Translations under genes and position numbers: made by a program
The notes under the pieces: model-generated
Database searches by the model: none
What the model was told of the DNA's origin: nothing
The model's input: only the letters and a program-made list of their open reading frames with translations
Source of the DNA: CAYYJM01 sp964471755
GTDB lineage: Bacteria > Planctomycetota > Planctomycetia > Gemmatales > Gemmataceae
NCBI GenBank assembly: GCA_964471755.1
Contig: CAYYJM010000113.1
Coordinates: 1 to 18,213, forward strand
Direction of reading: 5' to 3'
Length of the DNA stretch: 18,213 nucleotides
Shown: positions 8,016-15,545 of the stretch, one piece after another
Layout of the letters: every line of letters begins with the position of its first letter
Position numbering within the stretch: position 1 is the stretch's first letter

Positions 8016-9667
8016 GTCCCCTGGCCGGCAAACCCGCCCCCGCCGAACTCCTTGTCGATCTCGACGCCCTGCTGCGGGCCTATGAGACGGGCCGACCGGA
8101 CATGACCGATCCGGCCCAGCGCGTTAGCTTCGGCACCAGCGGACATCGCGGCACGTCCCTCGACGGCACGTTCACCCGGCCGCACATTCTCGCCATCACC
8201 CAGGCGATCTGTGAATACCGCGCCGGCCAGGGCATCACCGGGCCGCTGTTTCTCGGCAAGGACACGCACGCCCTGTCCGATCCGGCCCAGCGTGACGCCG
8301 TCGAAGTTCTCGCCGCCAACGGCGTCGGCACCATGATCCAGCCGGCCAACGCCGCCGTGCCGACGCCGGTCATCTCGCACGCCATCCTGACGTACAACCG
8401 GGGCCGCAAGGACGGCCTGGCCGACGGCATCGTCATCACGCCATCGCACAACCCGCCGCAGGATGGCGGCTTCAAGTACAACCCACCCAACGGCGGCCCG
8501 GCCGATACCGACGCCACCGGCTGGATTCAGGATCGCGCCAACGAACTGCTCCGCGCCAACCTCGCTGGCGTCCGACGCGGCACCGCCTCGGCCACCGAGC
8601 GCGACATGGTCGATCCCTACGTCGCCGACCTGCCGAACGTCGTGGACATTGACGCCATTCGCCGGGCTGGTGTGCGCATCGGCGTCGATCCGCTCGGCGG
8701 TGCGAGCGTCGGCGTCTGGCAGCGCGTCGCCGAGGTTCATCAGCTCAACCTGACCGTCGTCGATGCGACGCTCGATCCGCGTTTCGGTTTCATGACAGTC
8801 GATCACGACGGCAAGATCCGCATGGACTGCTCGAGCCCCTACGCCATGGCCCGGCTCGTCCACCTGAAGGATCGCTTCGACATCGCCGTCGGCAACGATC
8901 CGGACGCTGACCGACATGGCATTGTCACTCCGACGCGCGGTCTGATGAACCCGAACCACTACCTCGCCGTGGCGATCGCCTATCTGTTCACGCATCGACC
9001 GAACTGGCCGACCGGAGCCGGCGTCGGCAAGACGCTCTTCGCGACCTCGGCGCCGCGGCCGGTGGTCGTCAAGACGCTCGTCTCCAGTGGTCTGATCGAT
9101 CGCGTGGCGAAGAAGATCGGTCGGAATCTCGTCGAGGTGCCGGTCGGCTTCAAGTGGTTCGTGCCGGGTCTGCTCACCGGCAGTCTCGGTTTCGGCGGCG
9201 AGGAGAGCGCGGGAGCCAGTTTCCTCCGCAAGGACGGCACCGTCTGGACGACGGACAAGGACGGCCCGATTCTGTGCCTGCTCGCCGCGGAGATCAAGGC
9301 GGTGACCGGGAAAGATCCCGGTCAGCACTACGAAGCGCTGACGGCCGAACTGGGCACGCCGTTCTACACGCGAATCGACGCTCCGGCGACGCCGGCCGAG
9401 AAGGACGTGCTGAAGAAGCTGTCGCCCGAGCAGGTCAAGGCGACGACGCTGGCCGGCGATCCGATCGTGGCGAAGTTGACGAAGGCTCCCGGCAACGGTG
9501 CGGCGATCGGCGGCCTCAAGGTGGTCAGCAGTCACGGCTGGTTCGCCGCCCGGCCGTCGGGGACGGAGAACATCTACAAGGTCTACGCCGAGAGCTTCCG
9601 CGACGAGGCCCACCTGACGGCGATCGTGGCCGAGGCGCAGCAGATCGTCAAGGCGGCGCTGGCGTGA
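8006..9667 (+). CDS. pgm: Phosphoglucomutase (alpha-D-glucose-phosphate-specific)
   Basis: Interconverts glucose 1-phosphate and glucose 6-phosphate in the cytosol, linking glycolysis with glycogen and nucleotide-sugar synthesis. All four family regions are present: FGTSGHRGTS (42-51); the phosphoserine loop TPSHNPPQDGG with catalytic S147; the Mg2+ loop GNDPDADRHG with D298, D300 and D302; the sugar loop GFGGEESAGASF (395-406); and the phosphate-binding RPSGTENIYKVY near the C-terminus. Length is 553 against 546 in E. coli Pgm, and similarity runs end to end. The ATG at 8006 follows GGAGG (7994-7998) by 7 nt. An apparent 14-residue insertion lies after VGKTL (about 340-358) and ends in a second KTL, with a near-identical 15-nt direct repeat at its ends. 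It is monocistronic as seen, ending before a strong inverted repeat. Confidence 0.97.
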   Translation: MSLSPLAGKPAPAELLVDLDALLRAYETGRPDMTDPAQRVSFGTSGHRGTSLDGTFTRPHILAITQAICEYRAGQGITGPLFLGKDTHALSDPAQRDAVEVLAANGVGTMIQPANAAVPTPVISHAILTYNRGRKDGLADGIVITPSHNPPQDGGFKYNPPNGGPADTDATGWIQDRANELLRANLAGVRRGTASATERDMVDPYVADLPNVVDIDAIRRAGVRIGVDPLGGASVGVWQRVAEVHQLNLTVVDATLDPRFGFMTVDHDGKIRMDCSSPYAMARLVHLKDRFDIAVGNDPDADRHGIVTPTRGLMNPNHYLAVAIAYLFTHRPNWPTGAGVGKTLFATSAPRPVVVKTLVSSGLIDRVAKKIGRNLVEVPVGFKWFVPGLLTGSLGFGGEESAGASFLRKDGTVWTTDKDGPILCLLAAEIKAVTGKDPGQHYEALTAELGTPFYTRIDAPATPAEKDVLKKLSPEQVKATTLAGDPIVAKLTKAPGNGAAIGGLKVVSSHGWFAARPSGTENIYKVYAESFRDEAHLTAIVAEAQQIVKAALA

Positions 9668-9703
9668 TACACGAGCCCAGAACCGGTGTCCGTTTTCGTT
9701 TCC

Positions 9704-9780
9704 GGCGAGCGTGGGGCGTCAGCCCCATGACTCTTCTCTGCGGAGGAAGACACTCATGGGGCTGACGCCCCACGCTCGCC
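9704..9780. repeat. Perfect 27-bp inverted repeat with nested hairpins; REP/BIME-like element or bidirectional terminator
   Basis: Arms 9704-9730 and 9754-9780 are exact reverse complements around a 23-nt spacer. Each arm starts (outer end) with GGCGAGCG and contains its own small hairpin, GGGGC-GTCA-GCCCC. It fills the 152-nt gap between the convergent pgm and beta-helix genes, so it could end transcription from both sides, although no clear T-tract follows. The layout, a constant foot plus GC-rich hairpin in two inverted copies, resembles REP/BIME elements. The element 17435-17553 shares the GGCGAG foot. Confidence 0.85.
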
Positions 9781-9819
9781 AAAACAGACAATGTGACCGG
9801 GAGTGTGGGGGGACTTCGT

Positions 9820-11871
9820 CTATTTCGCCCCGCCGAACACCGGGACGCGGCCATCCACGCCGACGCCCCAGCCGGCTGCGCCGAACGGGACGGCCCCGAC
9901 GTCCGGCTTGCCCCGGTCCGCCTCGCGCAGCGGGTCGGGCCATTTCGCATTGATCGCCAGGCCGGCATCGATCGCCGCGCTGCCCTCGGACAGACGCAGA
10001 TCGTCCGGTTCGCTCCCGTCGGCAGTGAGTCTGATGAACTTCGGATCGGCGACGCGATCATTCGTCGTCCAGCCCGGTTCGTGGAACTTGCGGCTCGCCG
10101 TGAACAACGGCGAAGTGCGGAACCGGGCGAACGGATTCGCCTTCAGCATCGGGCCATCCTTGACGCCCCACAGGAGGTTGCCCCCTTCGCGAAGCGGCCC
10201 CGCTTCCTTGCCGAGGATGACCGCGCCCGGAACCCGGCCCATCTGGACGAACAGGTTGTTGAACACGTCACGCTCCGTGTTCCGCAAGTTGGCCGCGCCG
10301 AGGCCGAAGAGGAAGTAATCACGAAAGACGGGTTCGCGGCGCAGGAAGGTGTTGTGGTAGACGCGCATCACCGGATATATCGGACTGCCGTGGTCGCTGA
10401 TCAGGTGACCTTCCGAGTGCAGGAATGCGCCGGTCGGGTCGTCCTTCGCCGGCAGACCGTAGTAGACGCCGGCCCGCTGGTCGAAGACGTTGCGGTAGAC
10501 GAAAACGCCCGAGTCGGCATCGTGCGTCGTCGGCGATTCGTCCCGATCCATCTCGTGCTGCTGAAAGACGCCGAGGCAGGCCCCGATGCGGTTGTGGTGG
10601 ACGTGGATCGTGTGCCAGCGCAGTTTCGGCCCGCATTCCAGGCCGTCGTCGTTGAAGTTATCCACGAAGTTGTGATGGAACCGGAAGTTCTTCGCGAAGC
10701 GGAGAAACGCGAAGTCGTGGTCGTCGGTAAACTCGCAGTGGGCGAACTCGATCTCCTCGTTGACCGGCTGGCCGTTCTGTAGCACGATCTGATACGAGGC
10801 CGTGCCGCGGTACTTCATGTGAGCGCGACCCGACCACGGAGCGGCCAGGCCGCGAAAGGCCGAGTGCGTGACACGCACATCCTTCACCGCGTTCAGCAGC
10901 AGGCCCGGAAAGCCGCCGAACACGGTCAGATGATTGAGGTGAATGCCTTCCGATCCGTAGACCTGGATCATCGGACTGCCGGTCGCGCCGCGGAGGACGA
11001 GTCCCTCGACGCGGACGTGCTTGACGCCGTTGATGCGCAGCACGTCGTCGCCAAAACCGACGGCGACGATCAGGGGCAGCTTGCGAGGATCGGTTTCGCC
11101 ACGGTAGGCCCGCTCGCCGAGACCGGCCAGGCGATGATGGGCCAGTCGGATGTGGATACGACCCGTCTCGCGGTTGAACCACAGACCCGGCCCACAGTAG
11201 ACGCCCGCGCCGCCAGCCTTCTTGTCCGCCGGCTGGAACTCGTTCGTCGCCCGCAGATCCTCCACGGTTCGGCAGCCGTGCAGCGGCACCATCGAATCGG
11301 CGAAGTTCCCCAGAGCGAGGGGGCGCTGCTCCTCGATACCCCACATCGGCTCCCACGATGCGGGCAGAAACTGGTGCGGCGTCCGACGATCGGCCGCATC
11401 GGGGTACGTCCGTGTCGAGACAAATTCGCCCGGAGCGCCGCCCGGCAACGGCTCCCAGCTCGTCGCTGGCGTCTCGCGGAACTCGCGCAGTCCGCCGTCG
11501 AGGATCGGCAGTTCGCCGGGATACGCGGCGATGACGATGGGGGCTTCCGCCGTTCCGGAGCGTGTCAGGTAGACCTTCTCGTGATAGACGCCACCGTGCA
11601 GGTAGAGCGTGTCGCCGGGCTTGAGGCGACGGACGCTGTGCTGGAGTGATTTCCAGGGCTTCATCGGCGAGCCGTCGCCGGCGTCGTCGCCCTTGCCGGG
11701 ATCGACGTGGTAGGCCGGGCCGCGCGTGAGCGGGACGTTCCGCGGTGTCGGCAAGGGCCGTTGGGGCGGATGAGATCTCGGACGATCCTTGACCTCGTCC
11801 GGCAGGCCGGCTCCGAAGATCGTGAAAGAGACCAGGAGGCCCAGCAACAGGACCTGACGATTGCGTGTCAT
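9820..11871 (-). CDS. Secreted right-handed parallel beta-helix protein (pectate-lyase-like fold)
   Basis: 683 residues starting with a Sec signal peptide (basic MTRNR, then VLLLGLLVSFTIFGAG). After a proline-rich linker, AYHVDPGKGDDAGDGSPMKPW through LHGGVYHEKVYL and PIVIAAYPGELPILDGG (about 53-126) is the DUF1565-like opening typical of parallel beta-helix lyases and hydrolases. The middle carries repeated coils of the style ..VRVEGLVLRG.., ..VRVTHSAFRG.., ..FRFHHNFVDNFNDDG.., ..IHVHHNRIG.., ..FVYRNVFDQ.., ..MRVYHNTFL.., ..DVFNNLFVQ.., each one turn of the helix. The family includes polysaccharide lyases, epimerases and glycosidases; the substrate cannot be read from the sequence. The ATG at 11871 has GAGGG (plus 11879-11883) 7 nt upstream. 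It diverges from the ceramidase-like gene at 12000 and converges on pgm. An extracytoplasmic carbohydrate-active role is inferred. Confidence 0.85.
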   Translation of the reverse strand: MTRNRQVLLLGLLVSFTIFGAGLPDEVKDRPRSHPPQRPLPTPRNVPLTRGPAYHVDPGKGDDAGDGSPMKPWKSLQHSVRRLKPGDTLYLHGGVYHEKVYLTRSGTAEAPIVIAAYPGELPILDGGLREFRETPATSWEPLPGGAPGEFVSTRTYPDAADRRTPHQFLPASWEPMWGIEEQRPLALGNFADSMVPLHGCRTVEDLRATNEFQPADKKAGGAGVYCGPGLWFNRETGRIHIRLAHHRLAGLGERAYRGETDPRKLPLIVAVGFGDDVLRINGVKHVRVEGLVLRGATGSPMIQVYGSEGIHLNHLTVFGGFPGLLLNAVKDVRVTHSAFRGLAAPWSGRAHMKYRGTASYQIVLQNGQPVNEEIEFAHCEFTDDHDFAFLRFAKNFRFHHNFVDNFNDDGLECGPKLRWHTIHVHHNRIGACLGVFQQHEMDRDESPTTHDADSGVFVYRNVFDQRAGVYYGLPAKDDPTGAFLHSEGHLISDHGSPIYPVMRVYHNTFLRREPVFRDYFLFGLGAANLRNTERDVFNNLFVQMGRVPGAVILGKEAGPLREGGNLLWGVKDGPMLKANPFARFRTSPLFTASRKFHEPGWTTNDRVADPKFIRLTADGSEPDDLRLSEGSAAIDAGLAINAKWPDPLREADRGKPDVGAVPFGAAGWGVGVDGRVPVFGGAK

Positions 11872-11999
11872 CGAAAGTCCCTCGGTTCCGCTGCGTGCGG
11901 GGGGCGTATCTCTACTCTAGAAGTTGGCGACCGGCGGGTTGACACTCGCGCCGCTCGCACACACCTGGAGTAGTGTAGTATTCGCCCGGAGAAGCGTTC

Positions 12000-13547
12000 A
12001 TGATCCGTCTACTTCTGCTGGCGTGTTTGGCGTTCGGGATGTTCGAGTGCGGCCAACTCCTGCTGCCGGGTCGGGAGATCGCGGCCGACGGCCCTCCGAA
12101 GGTGAAGGAGCCACCGCCCCTCCTGGCCGGCGTCGCGAGTATCGACATCACGGACAAAACCTCCCTGCCGTTCAGCGATCCGCTCCACGCCCGGGCACTC
12201 GTCCTGAAGCGTGGCGAGACGACCGCGGTTCTGATCACGCTCGACGCCGTCGCGGTCGGCGAGATCGGCTACGTCCGCAACGACTACCTCGGCAAGGTGC
12301 GAGCCCGGCTCCAGAAGGATCTCGGCATCGCGCCGGAAAGCGTCGTCGTCAACGCGAGCCACTGTCACGGCATCGTCTGCGCCGATGTGGACGACAAGAC
12401 GGTCGAGGCGGTCAAGGCGGCGGCGGCGCGACTGGTGCCGGTCAAGGCCGGCGTCGGTGTCGGCAGCGAGACACGCGTGTCCGAGAATCGACGACTGAAA
12501 CTGAAGAGCGGCCGGGAAGCCGATGTCCGGCATGCCTACTCGCTGCCGGCCGATGACGAGGTCGTCGGGGTTGGCCCGATCGATCCGGAGATCGGCGTCC
12601 TGCGCCTCGACCGACTCGACGGCACGACGCTCGCGGTGGTCTACAACTTCGCCTGTCATCCGATCATGGGCATGCCGAACGGCGGCAACACGGCCGACCT
12701 GGTCGGGTTCGCCTCCCGCGTCATCGAGGAGAACCTCAGTCCTGGCGCGGTCGCGCTGTTCGTCCAGGGCTGCGGCGGCGACATCAACCCGATTCGCTAC
12801 AAGGACGTCCACCAGCCGCGGAACGCCGAGACGCTCGGCAACCTGCTCGGCCTGAGCGTCCTCCGCGCCGTCCGCAAGATCCGGTGCGACGAGACCGCCC
12901 CGCTCACGATCCTGAACGAGAAGATCGGCCTCCCCCGTGTCGATAATTCGGCCCGGATCGAGGCCCTTGTGGCAGAAAAGGCCCGCCTCCTGCGATCGCT
13001 GAAGGGGACCAGCCTGAACCTGCGGACGTTCCTCGAGCTGGCCAGCAAGTACAATCTGTCGAAGGAGTTCCCGTCGTACTACTCGCACCTGTACCTGACC
13101 GAGCAGGCTCAGGGCCGTGATGACCTGCTCAAGCTGGACCAGGCCAACCGCAAGAACCTTCAGGCGTACATCGACAACATCCTGACCACGGAGAAGCTGA
13201 CCCGGGTCGAGACGAACCTCGCCCTGCTCCGGAAGCATGAACTGACCAACCGCACCGCCGGCCGCAAACCGCTGGAGGTGGAACTCGTCGGGCTCCGCGT
13301 CGGCAAGTTCGTGCTGATCACCTTCCCGGGCGAGTTGACGGCCGAGATCGGCCTGAACGTGAAGAAGACCTCGCCGCACAGGCCGACCTTCGTGGCCGGC
13401 TACACGAACGGGTACATCTACTACACTCCGTCAGCGCGGCAACTCCAGAACAGCGGCGGCGCTCAGGAGGACAGCGACTGTCTTGTCGCTCCGGAGTGGG
13501 AAGCCGTTTTTCTCGAACGGGTCGCAGCCTTGTTGAAGCGGCTGTGA
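12000..13547 (+). CDS. Neutral/alkaline non-lysosomal ceramidase-like protein
   Basis: 515 residues, complete. A signal peptide (MIRLLLLACLAFGMFECG) suggests export. Family motifs in order: AGVASIDITD (43-52), NASHCHG (118-124, likely metal ligands H121/H123), NFACHPIMG with H220, QGCGGDINP (256-264), FPGELTAEIG with E445, and GYTNGYIYYTP (467-477) with the expected Tyr ligand. These match the Zn-dependent amidohydrolase core of neutral ceramidases; length is shorter than the ~670 residues of the Pseudomonas enzyme, which has an extra C-terminal domain. About 110 residues (roughly 290-400) between the two halves are charged and helical and less conserved. The ATG at 12000 has GGAG (11988-11991) 8 nt upstream. 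It is divergent from the beta-helix gene and a distant paralogue of the gene at 2-1312. Substrate unknown; planctomycetes carry many such proteins. Confidence 0.9.
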   Translation: MIRLLLLACLAFGMFECGQLLLPGREIAADGPPKVKEPPPLLAGVASIDITDKTSLPFSDPLHARALVLKRGETTAVLITLDAVAVGEIGYVRNDYLGKVRARLQKDLGIAPESVVVNASHCHGIVCADVDDKTVEAVKAAAARLVPVKAGVGVGSETRVSENRRLKLKSGREADVRHAYSLPADDEVVGVGPIDPEIGVLRLDRLDGTTLAVVYNFACHPIMGMPNGGNTADLVGFASRVIEENLSPGAVALFVQGCGGDINPIRYKDVHQPRNAETLGNLLGLSVLRAVRKIRCDETAPLTILNEKIGLPRVDNSARIEALVAEKARLLRSLKGTSLNLRTFLELASKYNLSKEFPSYYSHLYLTEQAQGRDDLLKLDQANRKNLQAYIDNILTTEKLTRVETNLALLRKHELTNRTAGRKPLEVELVGLRVGKFVLITFPGELTAEIGLNVKKTSPHRPTFVAGYTNGYIYYTPSARQLQNSGGAQEDSDCLVAPEWEAVFLERVAALLKRL

Positions 13548-13596
13548 TCGGCCGAGTACGGAAAGCGTGGGTGGGAAAACATTCGGGGGAAAAGAA

Positions 13597-13666
13597 GGAC
13601 GGCATCGGGATTGGTGGATTGAGGAAGTTTGTCATCTTCCTCAATCCACCAGTCCCGATGCCGTCC
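13597..13666. repeat. 31-bp inverted repeat with one mismatch and an 8-nt loop
   Basis: Arms 13597-13627 and 13636-13666 pair over 31 bp with a single mismatch (a G-U pair in one transcript orientation), loop TTTGTCAT. Outer ends read GGACGGCATCGGGA. It lies between the ceramidase-like gene (+, ends 13547) and tRNA-Val (-). It could act as a bidirectional terminator, but the stem is much longer than usual and lacks a T-tract, so a MITE-like mobile repeat is also possible. Confidence 0.85.
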
Positions 13667-13669
13667 TGG

Positions 13670-13690
13670 TCGTCTCCGGTTCGTCTCCGG
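13670..13690. repeat. Short direct tandem repeat (11 nt, 1.9 copies)
   Basis: TCGTCTCCGGT at 13670-13680 is followed directly by TCGTCTCCGG at 13681-13690. It abuts the 31-bp inverted repeat. No function is evident. Confidence 0.5.
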
Positions 13691-13700
13691 AGTTGACCTT

Positions 13701-13717
13701 ACTGACTTCGCGTCAGT
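13701..13717 (-). terminator. Small hairpin directly after tRNA-Val
   Basis: ACTGAC and GTCAGT pair over 6 bp around a 5-nt loop. In the tRNA transcript the stem starts at the discriminator base. There is no T-tract, so it may be a processing or stabilising structure rather than a factor-independent terminator. Confidence 0.3.
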
Positions 13718-13790
13718 GGGCGCTACAGGATTTGAACCTGTGACCCCCAGCGTGTCGAGCTGGTGCTCTAGCCAGCTGAGCTAAGCGCCC
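13717..13790 (-). tRNA. tRNA-Val, anticodon GAC
   Basis: A full cloverleaf of 74 nt: acceptor GGGCGCT/AGCGCCC (7 perfect pairs), D stem GCTC/GAGC, anticodon stem CCAGC/GCTGG, variable loop GGGTC, T stem ACAGG/CCTGT with loop TTCAAAT, discriminator A. The seven-base anticodon loop reads TCGACAC, giving anticodon GAC (Val, codons GUC/GUU). CCA is not encoded; the next bases are CTG. Position 33 is C instead of the almost universal U. It lies 43 nt below the S41 protease stop on the same strand. Confidence 0.95.
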
Positions 13791-13833
13791 GATCACTCGG
13801 GCATTGGTAGTTATACCGCACGAAACGGAGCCG

Positions 13834-15354
13834 TCAAGGGCAACCCTCGGTCGAATGATCGCAGTCCTGGCGTGATCGCCGAGCCGGCTGGATCTGCCGG
13901 CGGAGCTGATCCCGAGCGGCGGCCAGTTGTGGATCGTCGAACGTGGCCCTGGGTCGAGGCATCCCGGCTGGCAGAACCCACTCGGTCTGCTCCAGTGAGC
14001 GGAGCAGGGCCAGGTGCTGAACGTCCGTCAGCGCGACCGTCGTGTCGGGCAGGACGCCCCACTCGTCGCCGGTGGCGAAGCGGTTCAGTTCCTTGCCGCT
14101 GGGCCGTCGGAAGGACGCCAGGGTGAACACCAGCAGGCCGCCTTCCCAGGGCTGGATGCGCTGGATGCTCCCCTTGCCGGCGGTGCGTTCGCCGATGATC
14201 CGCGCCCGCTTGTGGTCCTGCAAGGCGGCCGCGACGATCTCGCCGGAAGACCGCGTGTCGCCATTGACCAGACAGACGATTGGGAAGTCGAGCAAACTGC
14301 CCGCCAGCTTACCATCGTGGCTTTCCGCGTCACGTTGCGATCGGATGGTGACGATCCGGCCGTCGCCGATGAACAGGTCGGCGACCTGAACCGCCTCGCT
14401 CAGAAGACCGCCCGGATGGAAGCGCAGATCGAGGATTAGACCGTTCAGACCACCGGGTTGCTTGCTCAAGGTCGCCAGCACCTGGCGGACGTGCCGGGCG
14501 TCGCGCAGCCGGAGGTTTGTCAGGCGAACATACGCAATGCGCGACTTCTCGTCTGCCCAGTGGTTCCAGGCGTTCGACTTCGCTTCTCGACACAAACCGA
14601 GGACTGTCTCGATCGCGCACCGGGCGCGGGTCAAGGTCACTTCCTTCGCCATGCCATCGCGCAGGAGGCCGAGGGTCACCCGGGTGCCGGGCGCGCCGTT
14701 CAGGGACCAGAGCGCTTCATCGATCTTCTGGCCTTTCAACTCGATCTCGTGCCGCTCGGCCTCCTTGGCGCTGTGAACGATGCGGCGAATGACCTTCGTG
14801 ATCTGGTCCCCCGGGAGCAAGCCGGCCCGATGCGCCGGGCCGTCCACCAGTGGCGTCACGATTTCGAGATGGCCAGTCGTCGGATGTTTGCGCAGCCGCG
14901 CCCCGATGCCGGCCGAGTGGTCGCCACCGATTCGGCAGACGATGTCGCGCTCGCCCGGTGCGATGAACCCGGAGCGGAGGTCGAGCCGTGGCAGCATCCG
15001 CTTCAGCGTGACGTGGACGTCCTTGTCTTTCGCAAACCCGTCACGGCTTCCGAGCGTCTGGCGTGCGTCGGCCAGGAGTTTCTCCTGCTCGGCCGTGGAC
15101 ATTTTCGGGAGCTTCTTCATCCGGGCCGCAAGATCGGACGGGATCGTCTCATCGAGATGGGCGAAAAGTTCCTCGATGCTCCAAGCGACGAACTGGGCCG
15201 ACGACGGTGCCAGGACGTGGTTCTCGCGGACGAGCTGGACCGCTTCCATGACCTTGCCGGCGTAGGCGCGAGCGGCCTCCGGCGCGAGCGGCTCCACTCC
15301 GGCTTGGCCAGGCGGTCCCAGGACGAGCAGGGCGGTCAGCAGGAGCCGCGACAT
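13834..15354 (-). CDS. S41 family C-terminal processing peptidase (CtpA/Tsp-like) with PDZ domain
   Basis: 506 residues from ATG 15354. A Sec signal peptide (MSRLLLTALLVLGPPGQA) places it in the periplasm or cell envelope. A PDZ domain spans about 141-243 (IVTPLVDGPAHRAGLLPGDQI), followed by the S41 core: LILDLRFHPGG (306-316), then TRSSGEI with nucleophile S369 and TAGKGS with general base K394. The 25-residue Ser-Lys spacing equals that in E. coli Prc. Such proteases cut exported proteins near non-polar C-termini. The ATG is preferred because AGGAGAG lies 8 nt upstream; an alternative GTG at 15375 would overlap the upstream stop as GTGA and add 7 residues. It is the last protein gene of a run with the Rpn-like and aminotransferase genes, then tRNA-Val. 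The C-terminal ~45 residues are basic and look disordered. The substrate is unknown. Confidence 0.92.
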   Translation of the reverse strand: MSRLLLTALLVLGPPGQAGVEPLAPEAARAYAGKVMEAVQLVRENHVLAPSSAQFVAWSIEELFAHLDETIPSDLAARMKKLPKMSTAEQEKLLADARQTLGSRDGFAKDKDVHVTLKRMLPRLDLRSGFIAPGERDIVCRIGGDHSAGIGARLRKHPTTGHLEIVTPLVDGPAHRAGLLPGDQITKVIRRIVHSAKEAERHEIELKGQKIDEALWSLNGAPGTRVTLGLLRDGMAKEVTLTRARCAIETVLGLCREAKSNAWNHWADEKSRIAYVRLTNLRLRDARHVRQVLATLSKQPGGLNGLILDLRFHPGGLLSEAVQVADLFIGDGRIVTIRSQRDAESHDGKLAGSLLDFPIVCLVNGDTRSSGEIVAAALQDHKRARIIGERTAGKGSIQRIQPWEGGLLVFTLASFRRPSGKELNRFATGDEWGVLPDTTVALTDVQHLALLRSLEQTEWVLPAGMPRPRATFDDPQLAAARDQLRRQIQPARRSRQDCDHSTEGCP

Positions 15355-15364
15355 GGCAGGCTCT

Positions 15365-15369
15365 CTCCT
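15365..15369 (-). promoter_or_regulatory. Ribosome binding site deciding the S41 protease start
   Basis: AGGAG (extended AGGAGAG) on the minus strand precedes ATG 15354. It favours this ATG over the GTG at 15375, which would lie upstream of the site. Confidence 0.6.
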
Positions 15370-15371
15370 GG

Positions 15372-15545
15372 TCACGCACCGATAGCTGCGCGGAAGGTTG
15401 CAAGGTCCATCGTCAAGGCCAGATCGAACCAGCGTTCCAGTTCGTTGGGGTTCGTCTCCGCGACGACCCGGTCATGGACTTCACGAGGTAAGCCAGCCGG
15501 ATTGCGCGATTCCAGCAGGCGGATCAGGGCGCGTCGGTTTGCCAT
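15372..15545 (-). CDS. Candidate intragenic C-terminal small protein of the Rpn-like gene
   Basis: Within the Rpn-like gene, codon 258 is ATG (15543-15545) and is preceded by GAGGG (plus 15553-15557) at a 7-nt spacing, with three further GAGGGACG runs just upstream. Translation from here would give 57 residues (MANRRALIRLLESRNPAG...), identical to the C-terminal tail. In E. coli, Rpn genes are known to make such small C-terminal proteins from internal starts, and these block the full-length toxin. The same role here is an inference from position and site quality. The purine-rich run is partly forced by the EGRQ/EGRD codons, so the site could be incidental. Confidence 0.35.
   Translation of the reverse strand: MANRRALIRLLESRNPAGLPREVHDRVVAETNPNELERWFDLALTMDLATFRAAIGA

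Noticed and set aside
7964..9613. 549-codon open frame antisense to pgm
   Set aside because: Shadow frame from high GC; the residue mix is repetitive Arg/Gly/Val/Asp with no family motif, while pgm on the other strand is unambiguous.
11939..11944. TTGACA, a consensus -35 hexamer upstream of the ceramidase-like gene
   Set aside because: No acceptable -10 lies 16-18 nt downstream; the nearest candidates (TAGTGT, TAGTAT at 11971-11981) are 26-31 nt away.
11912..11973. Inverted pair CTACTCTAG / CTGGAGTAG in the divergent 128-nt region between the beta-helix and ceramidase-like genes
   Set aside because: Only 8 of 9 bases match across a 44-nt spacer; possible operator pair but too weak to call.
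12009..13379. 456-codon frame antisense to the second ceramidase-like gene
   Set aside because: Shadow frame; all family motifs are on the plus strand.
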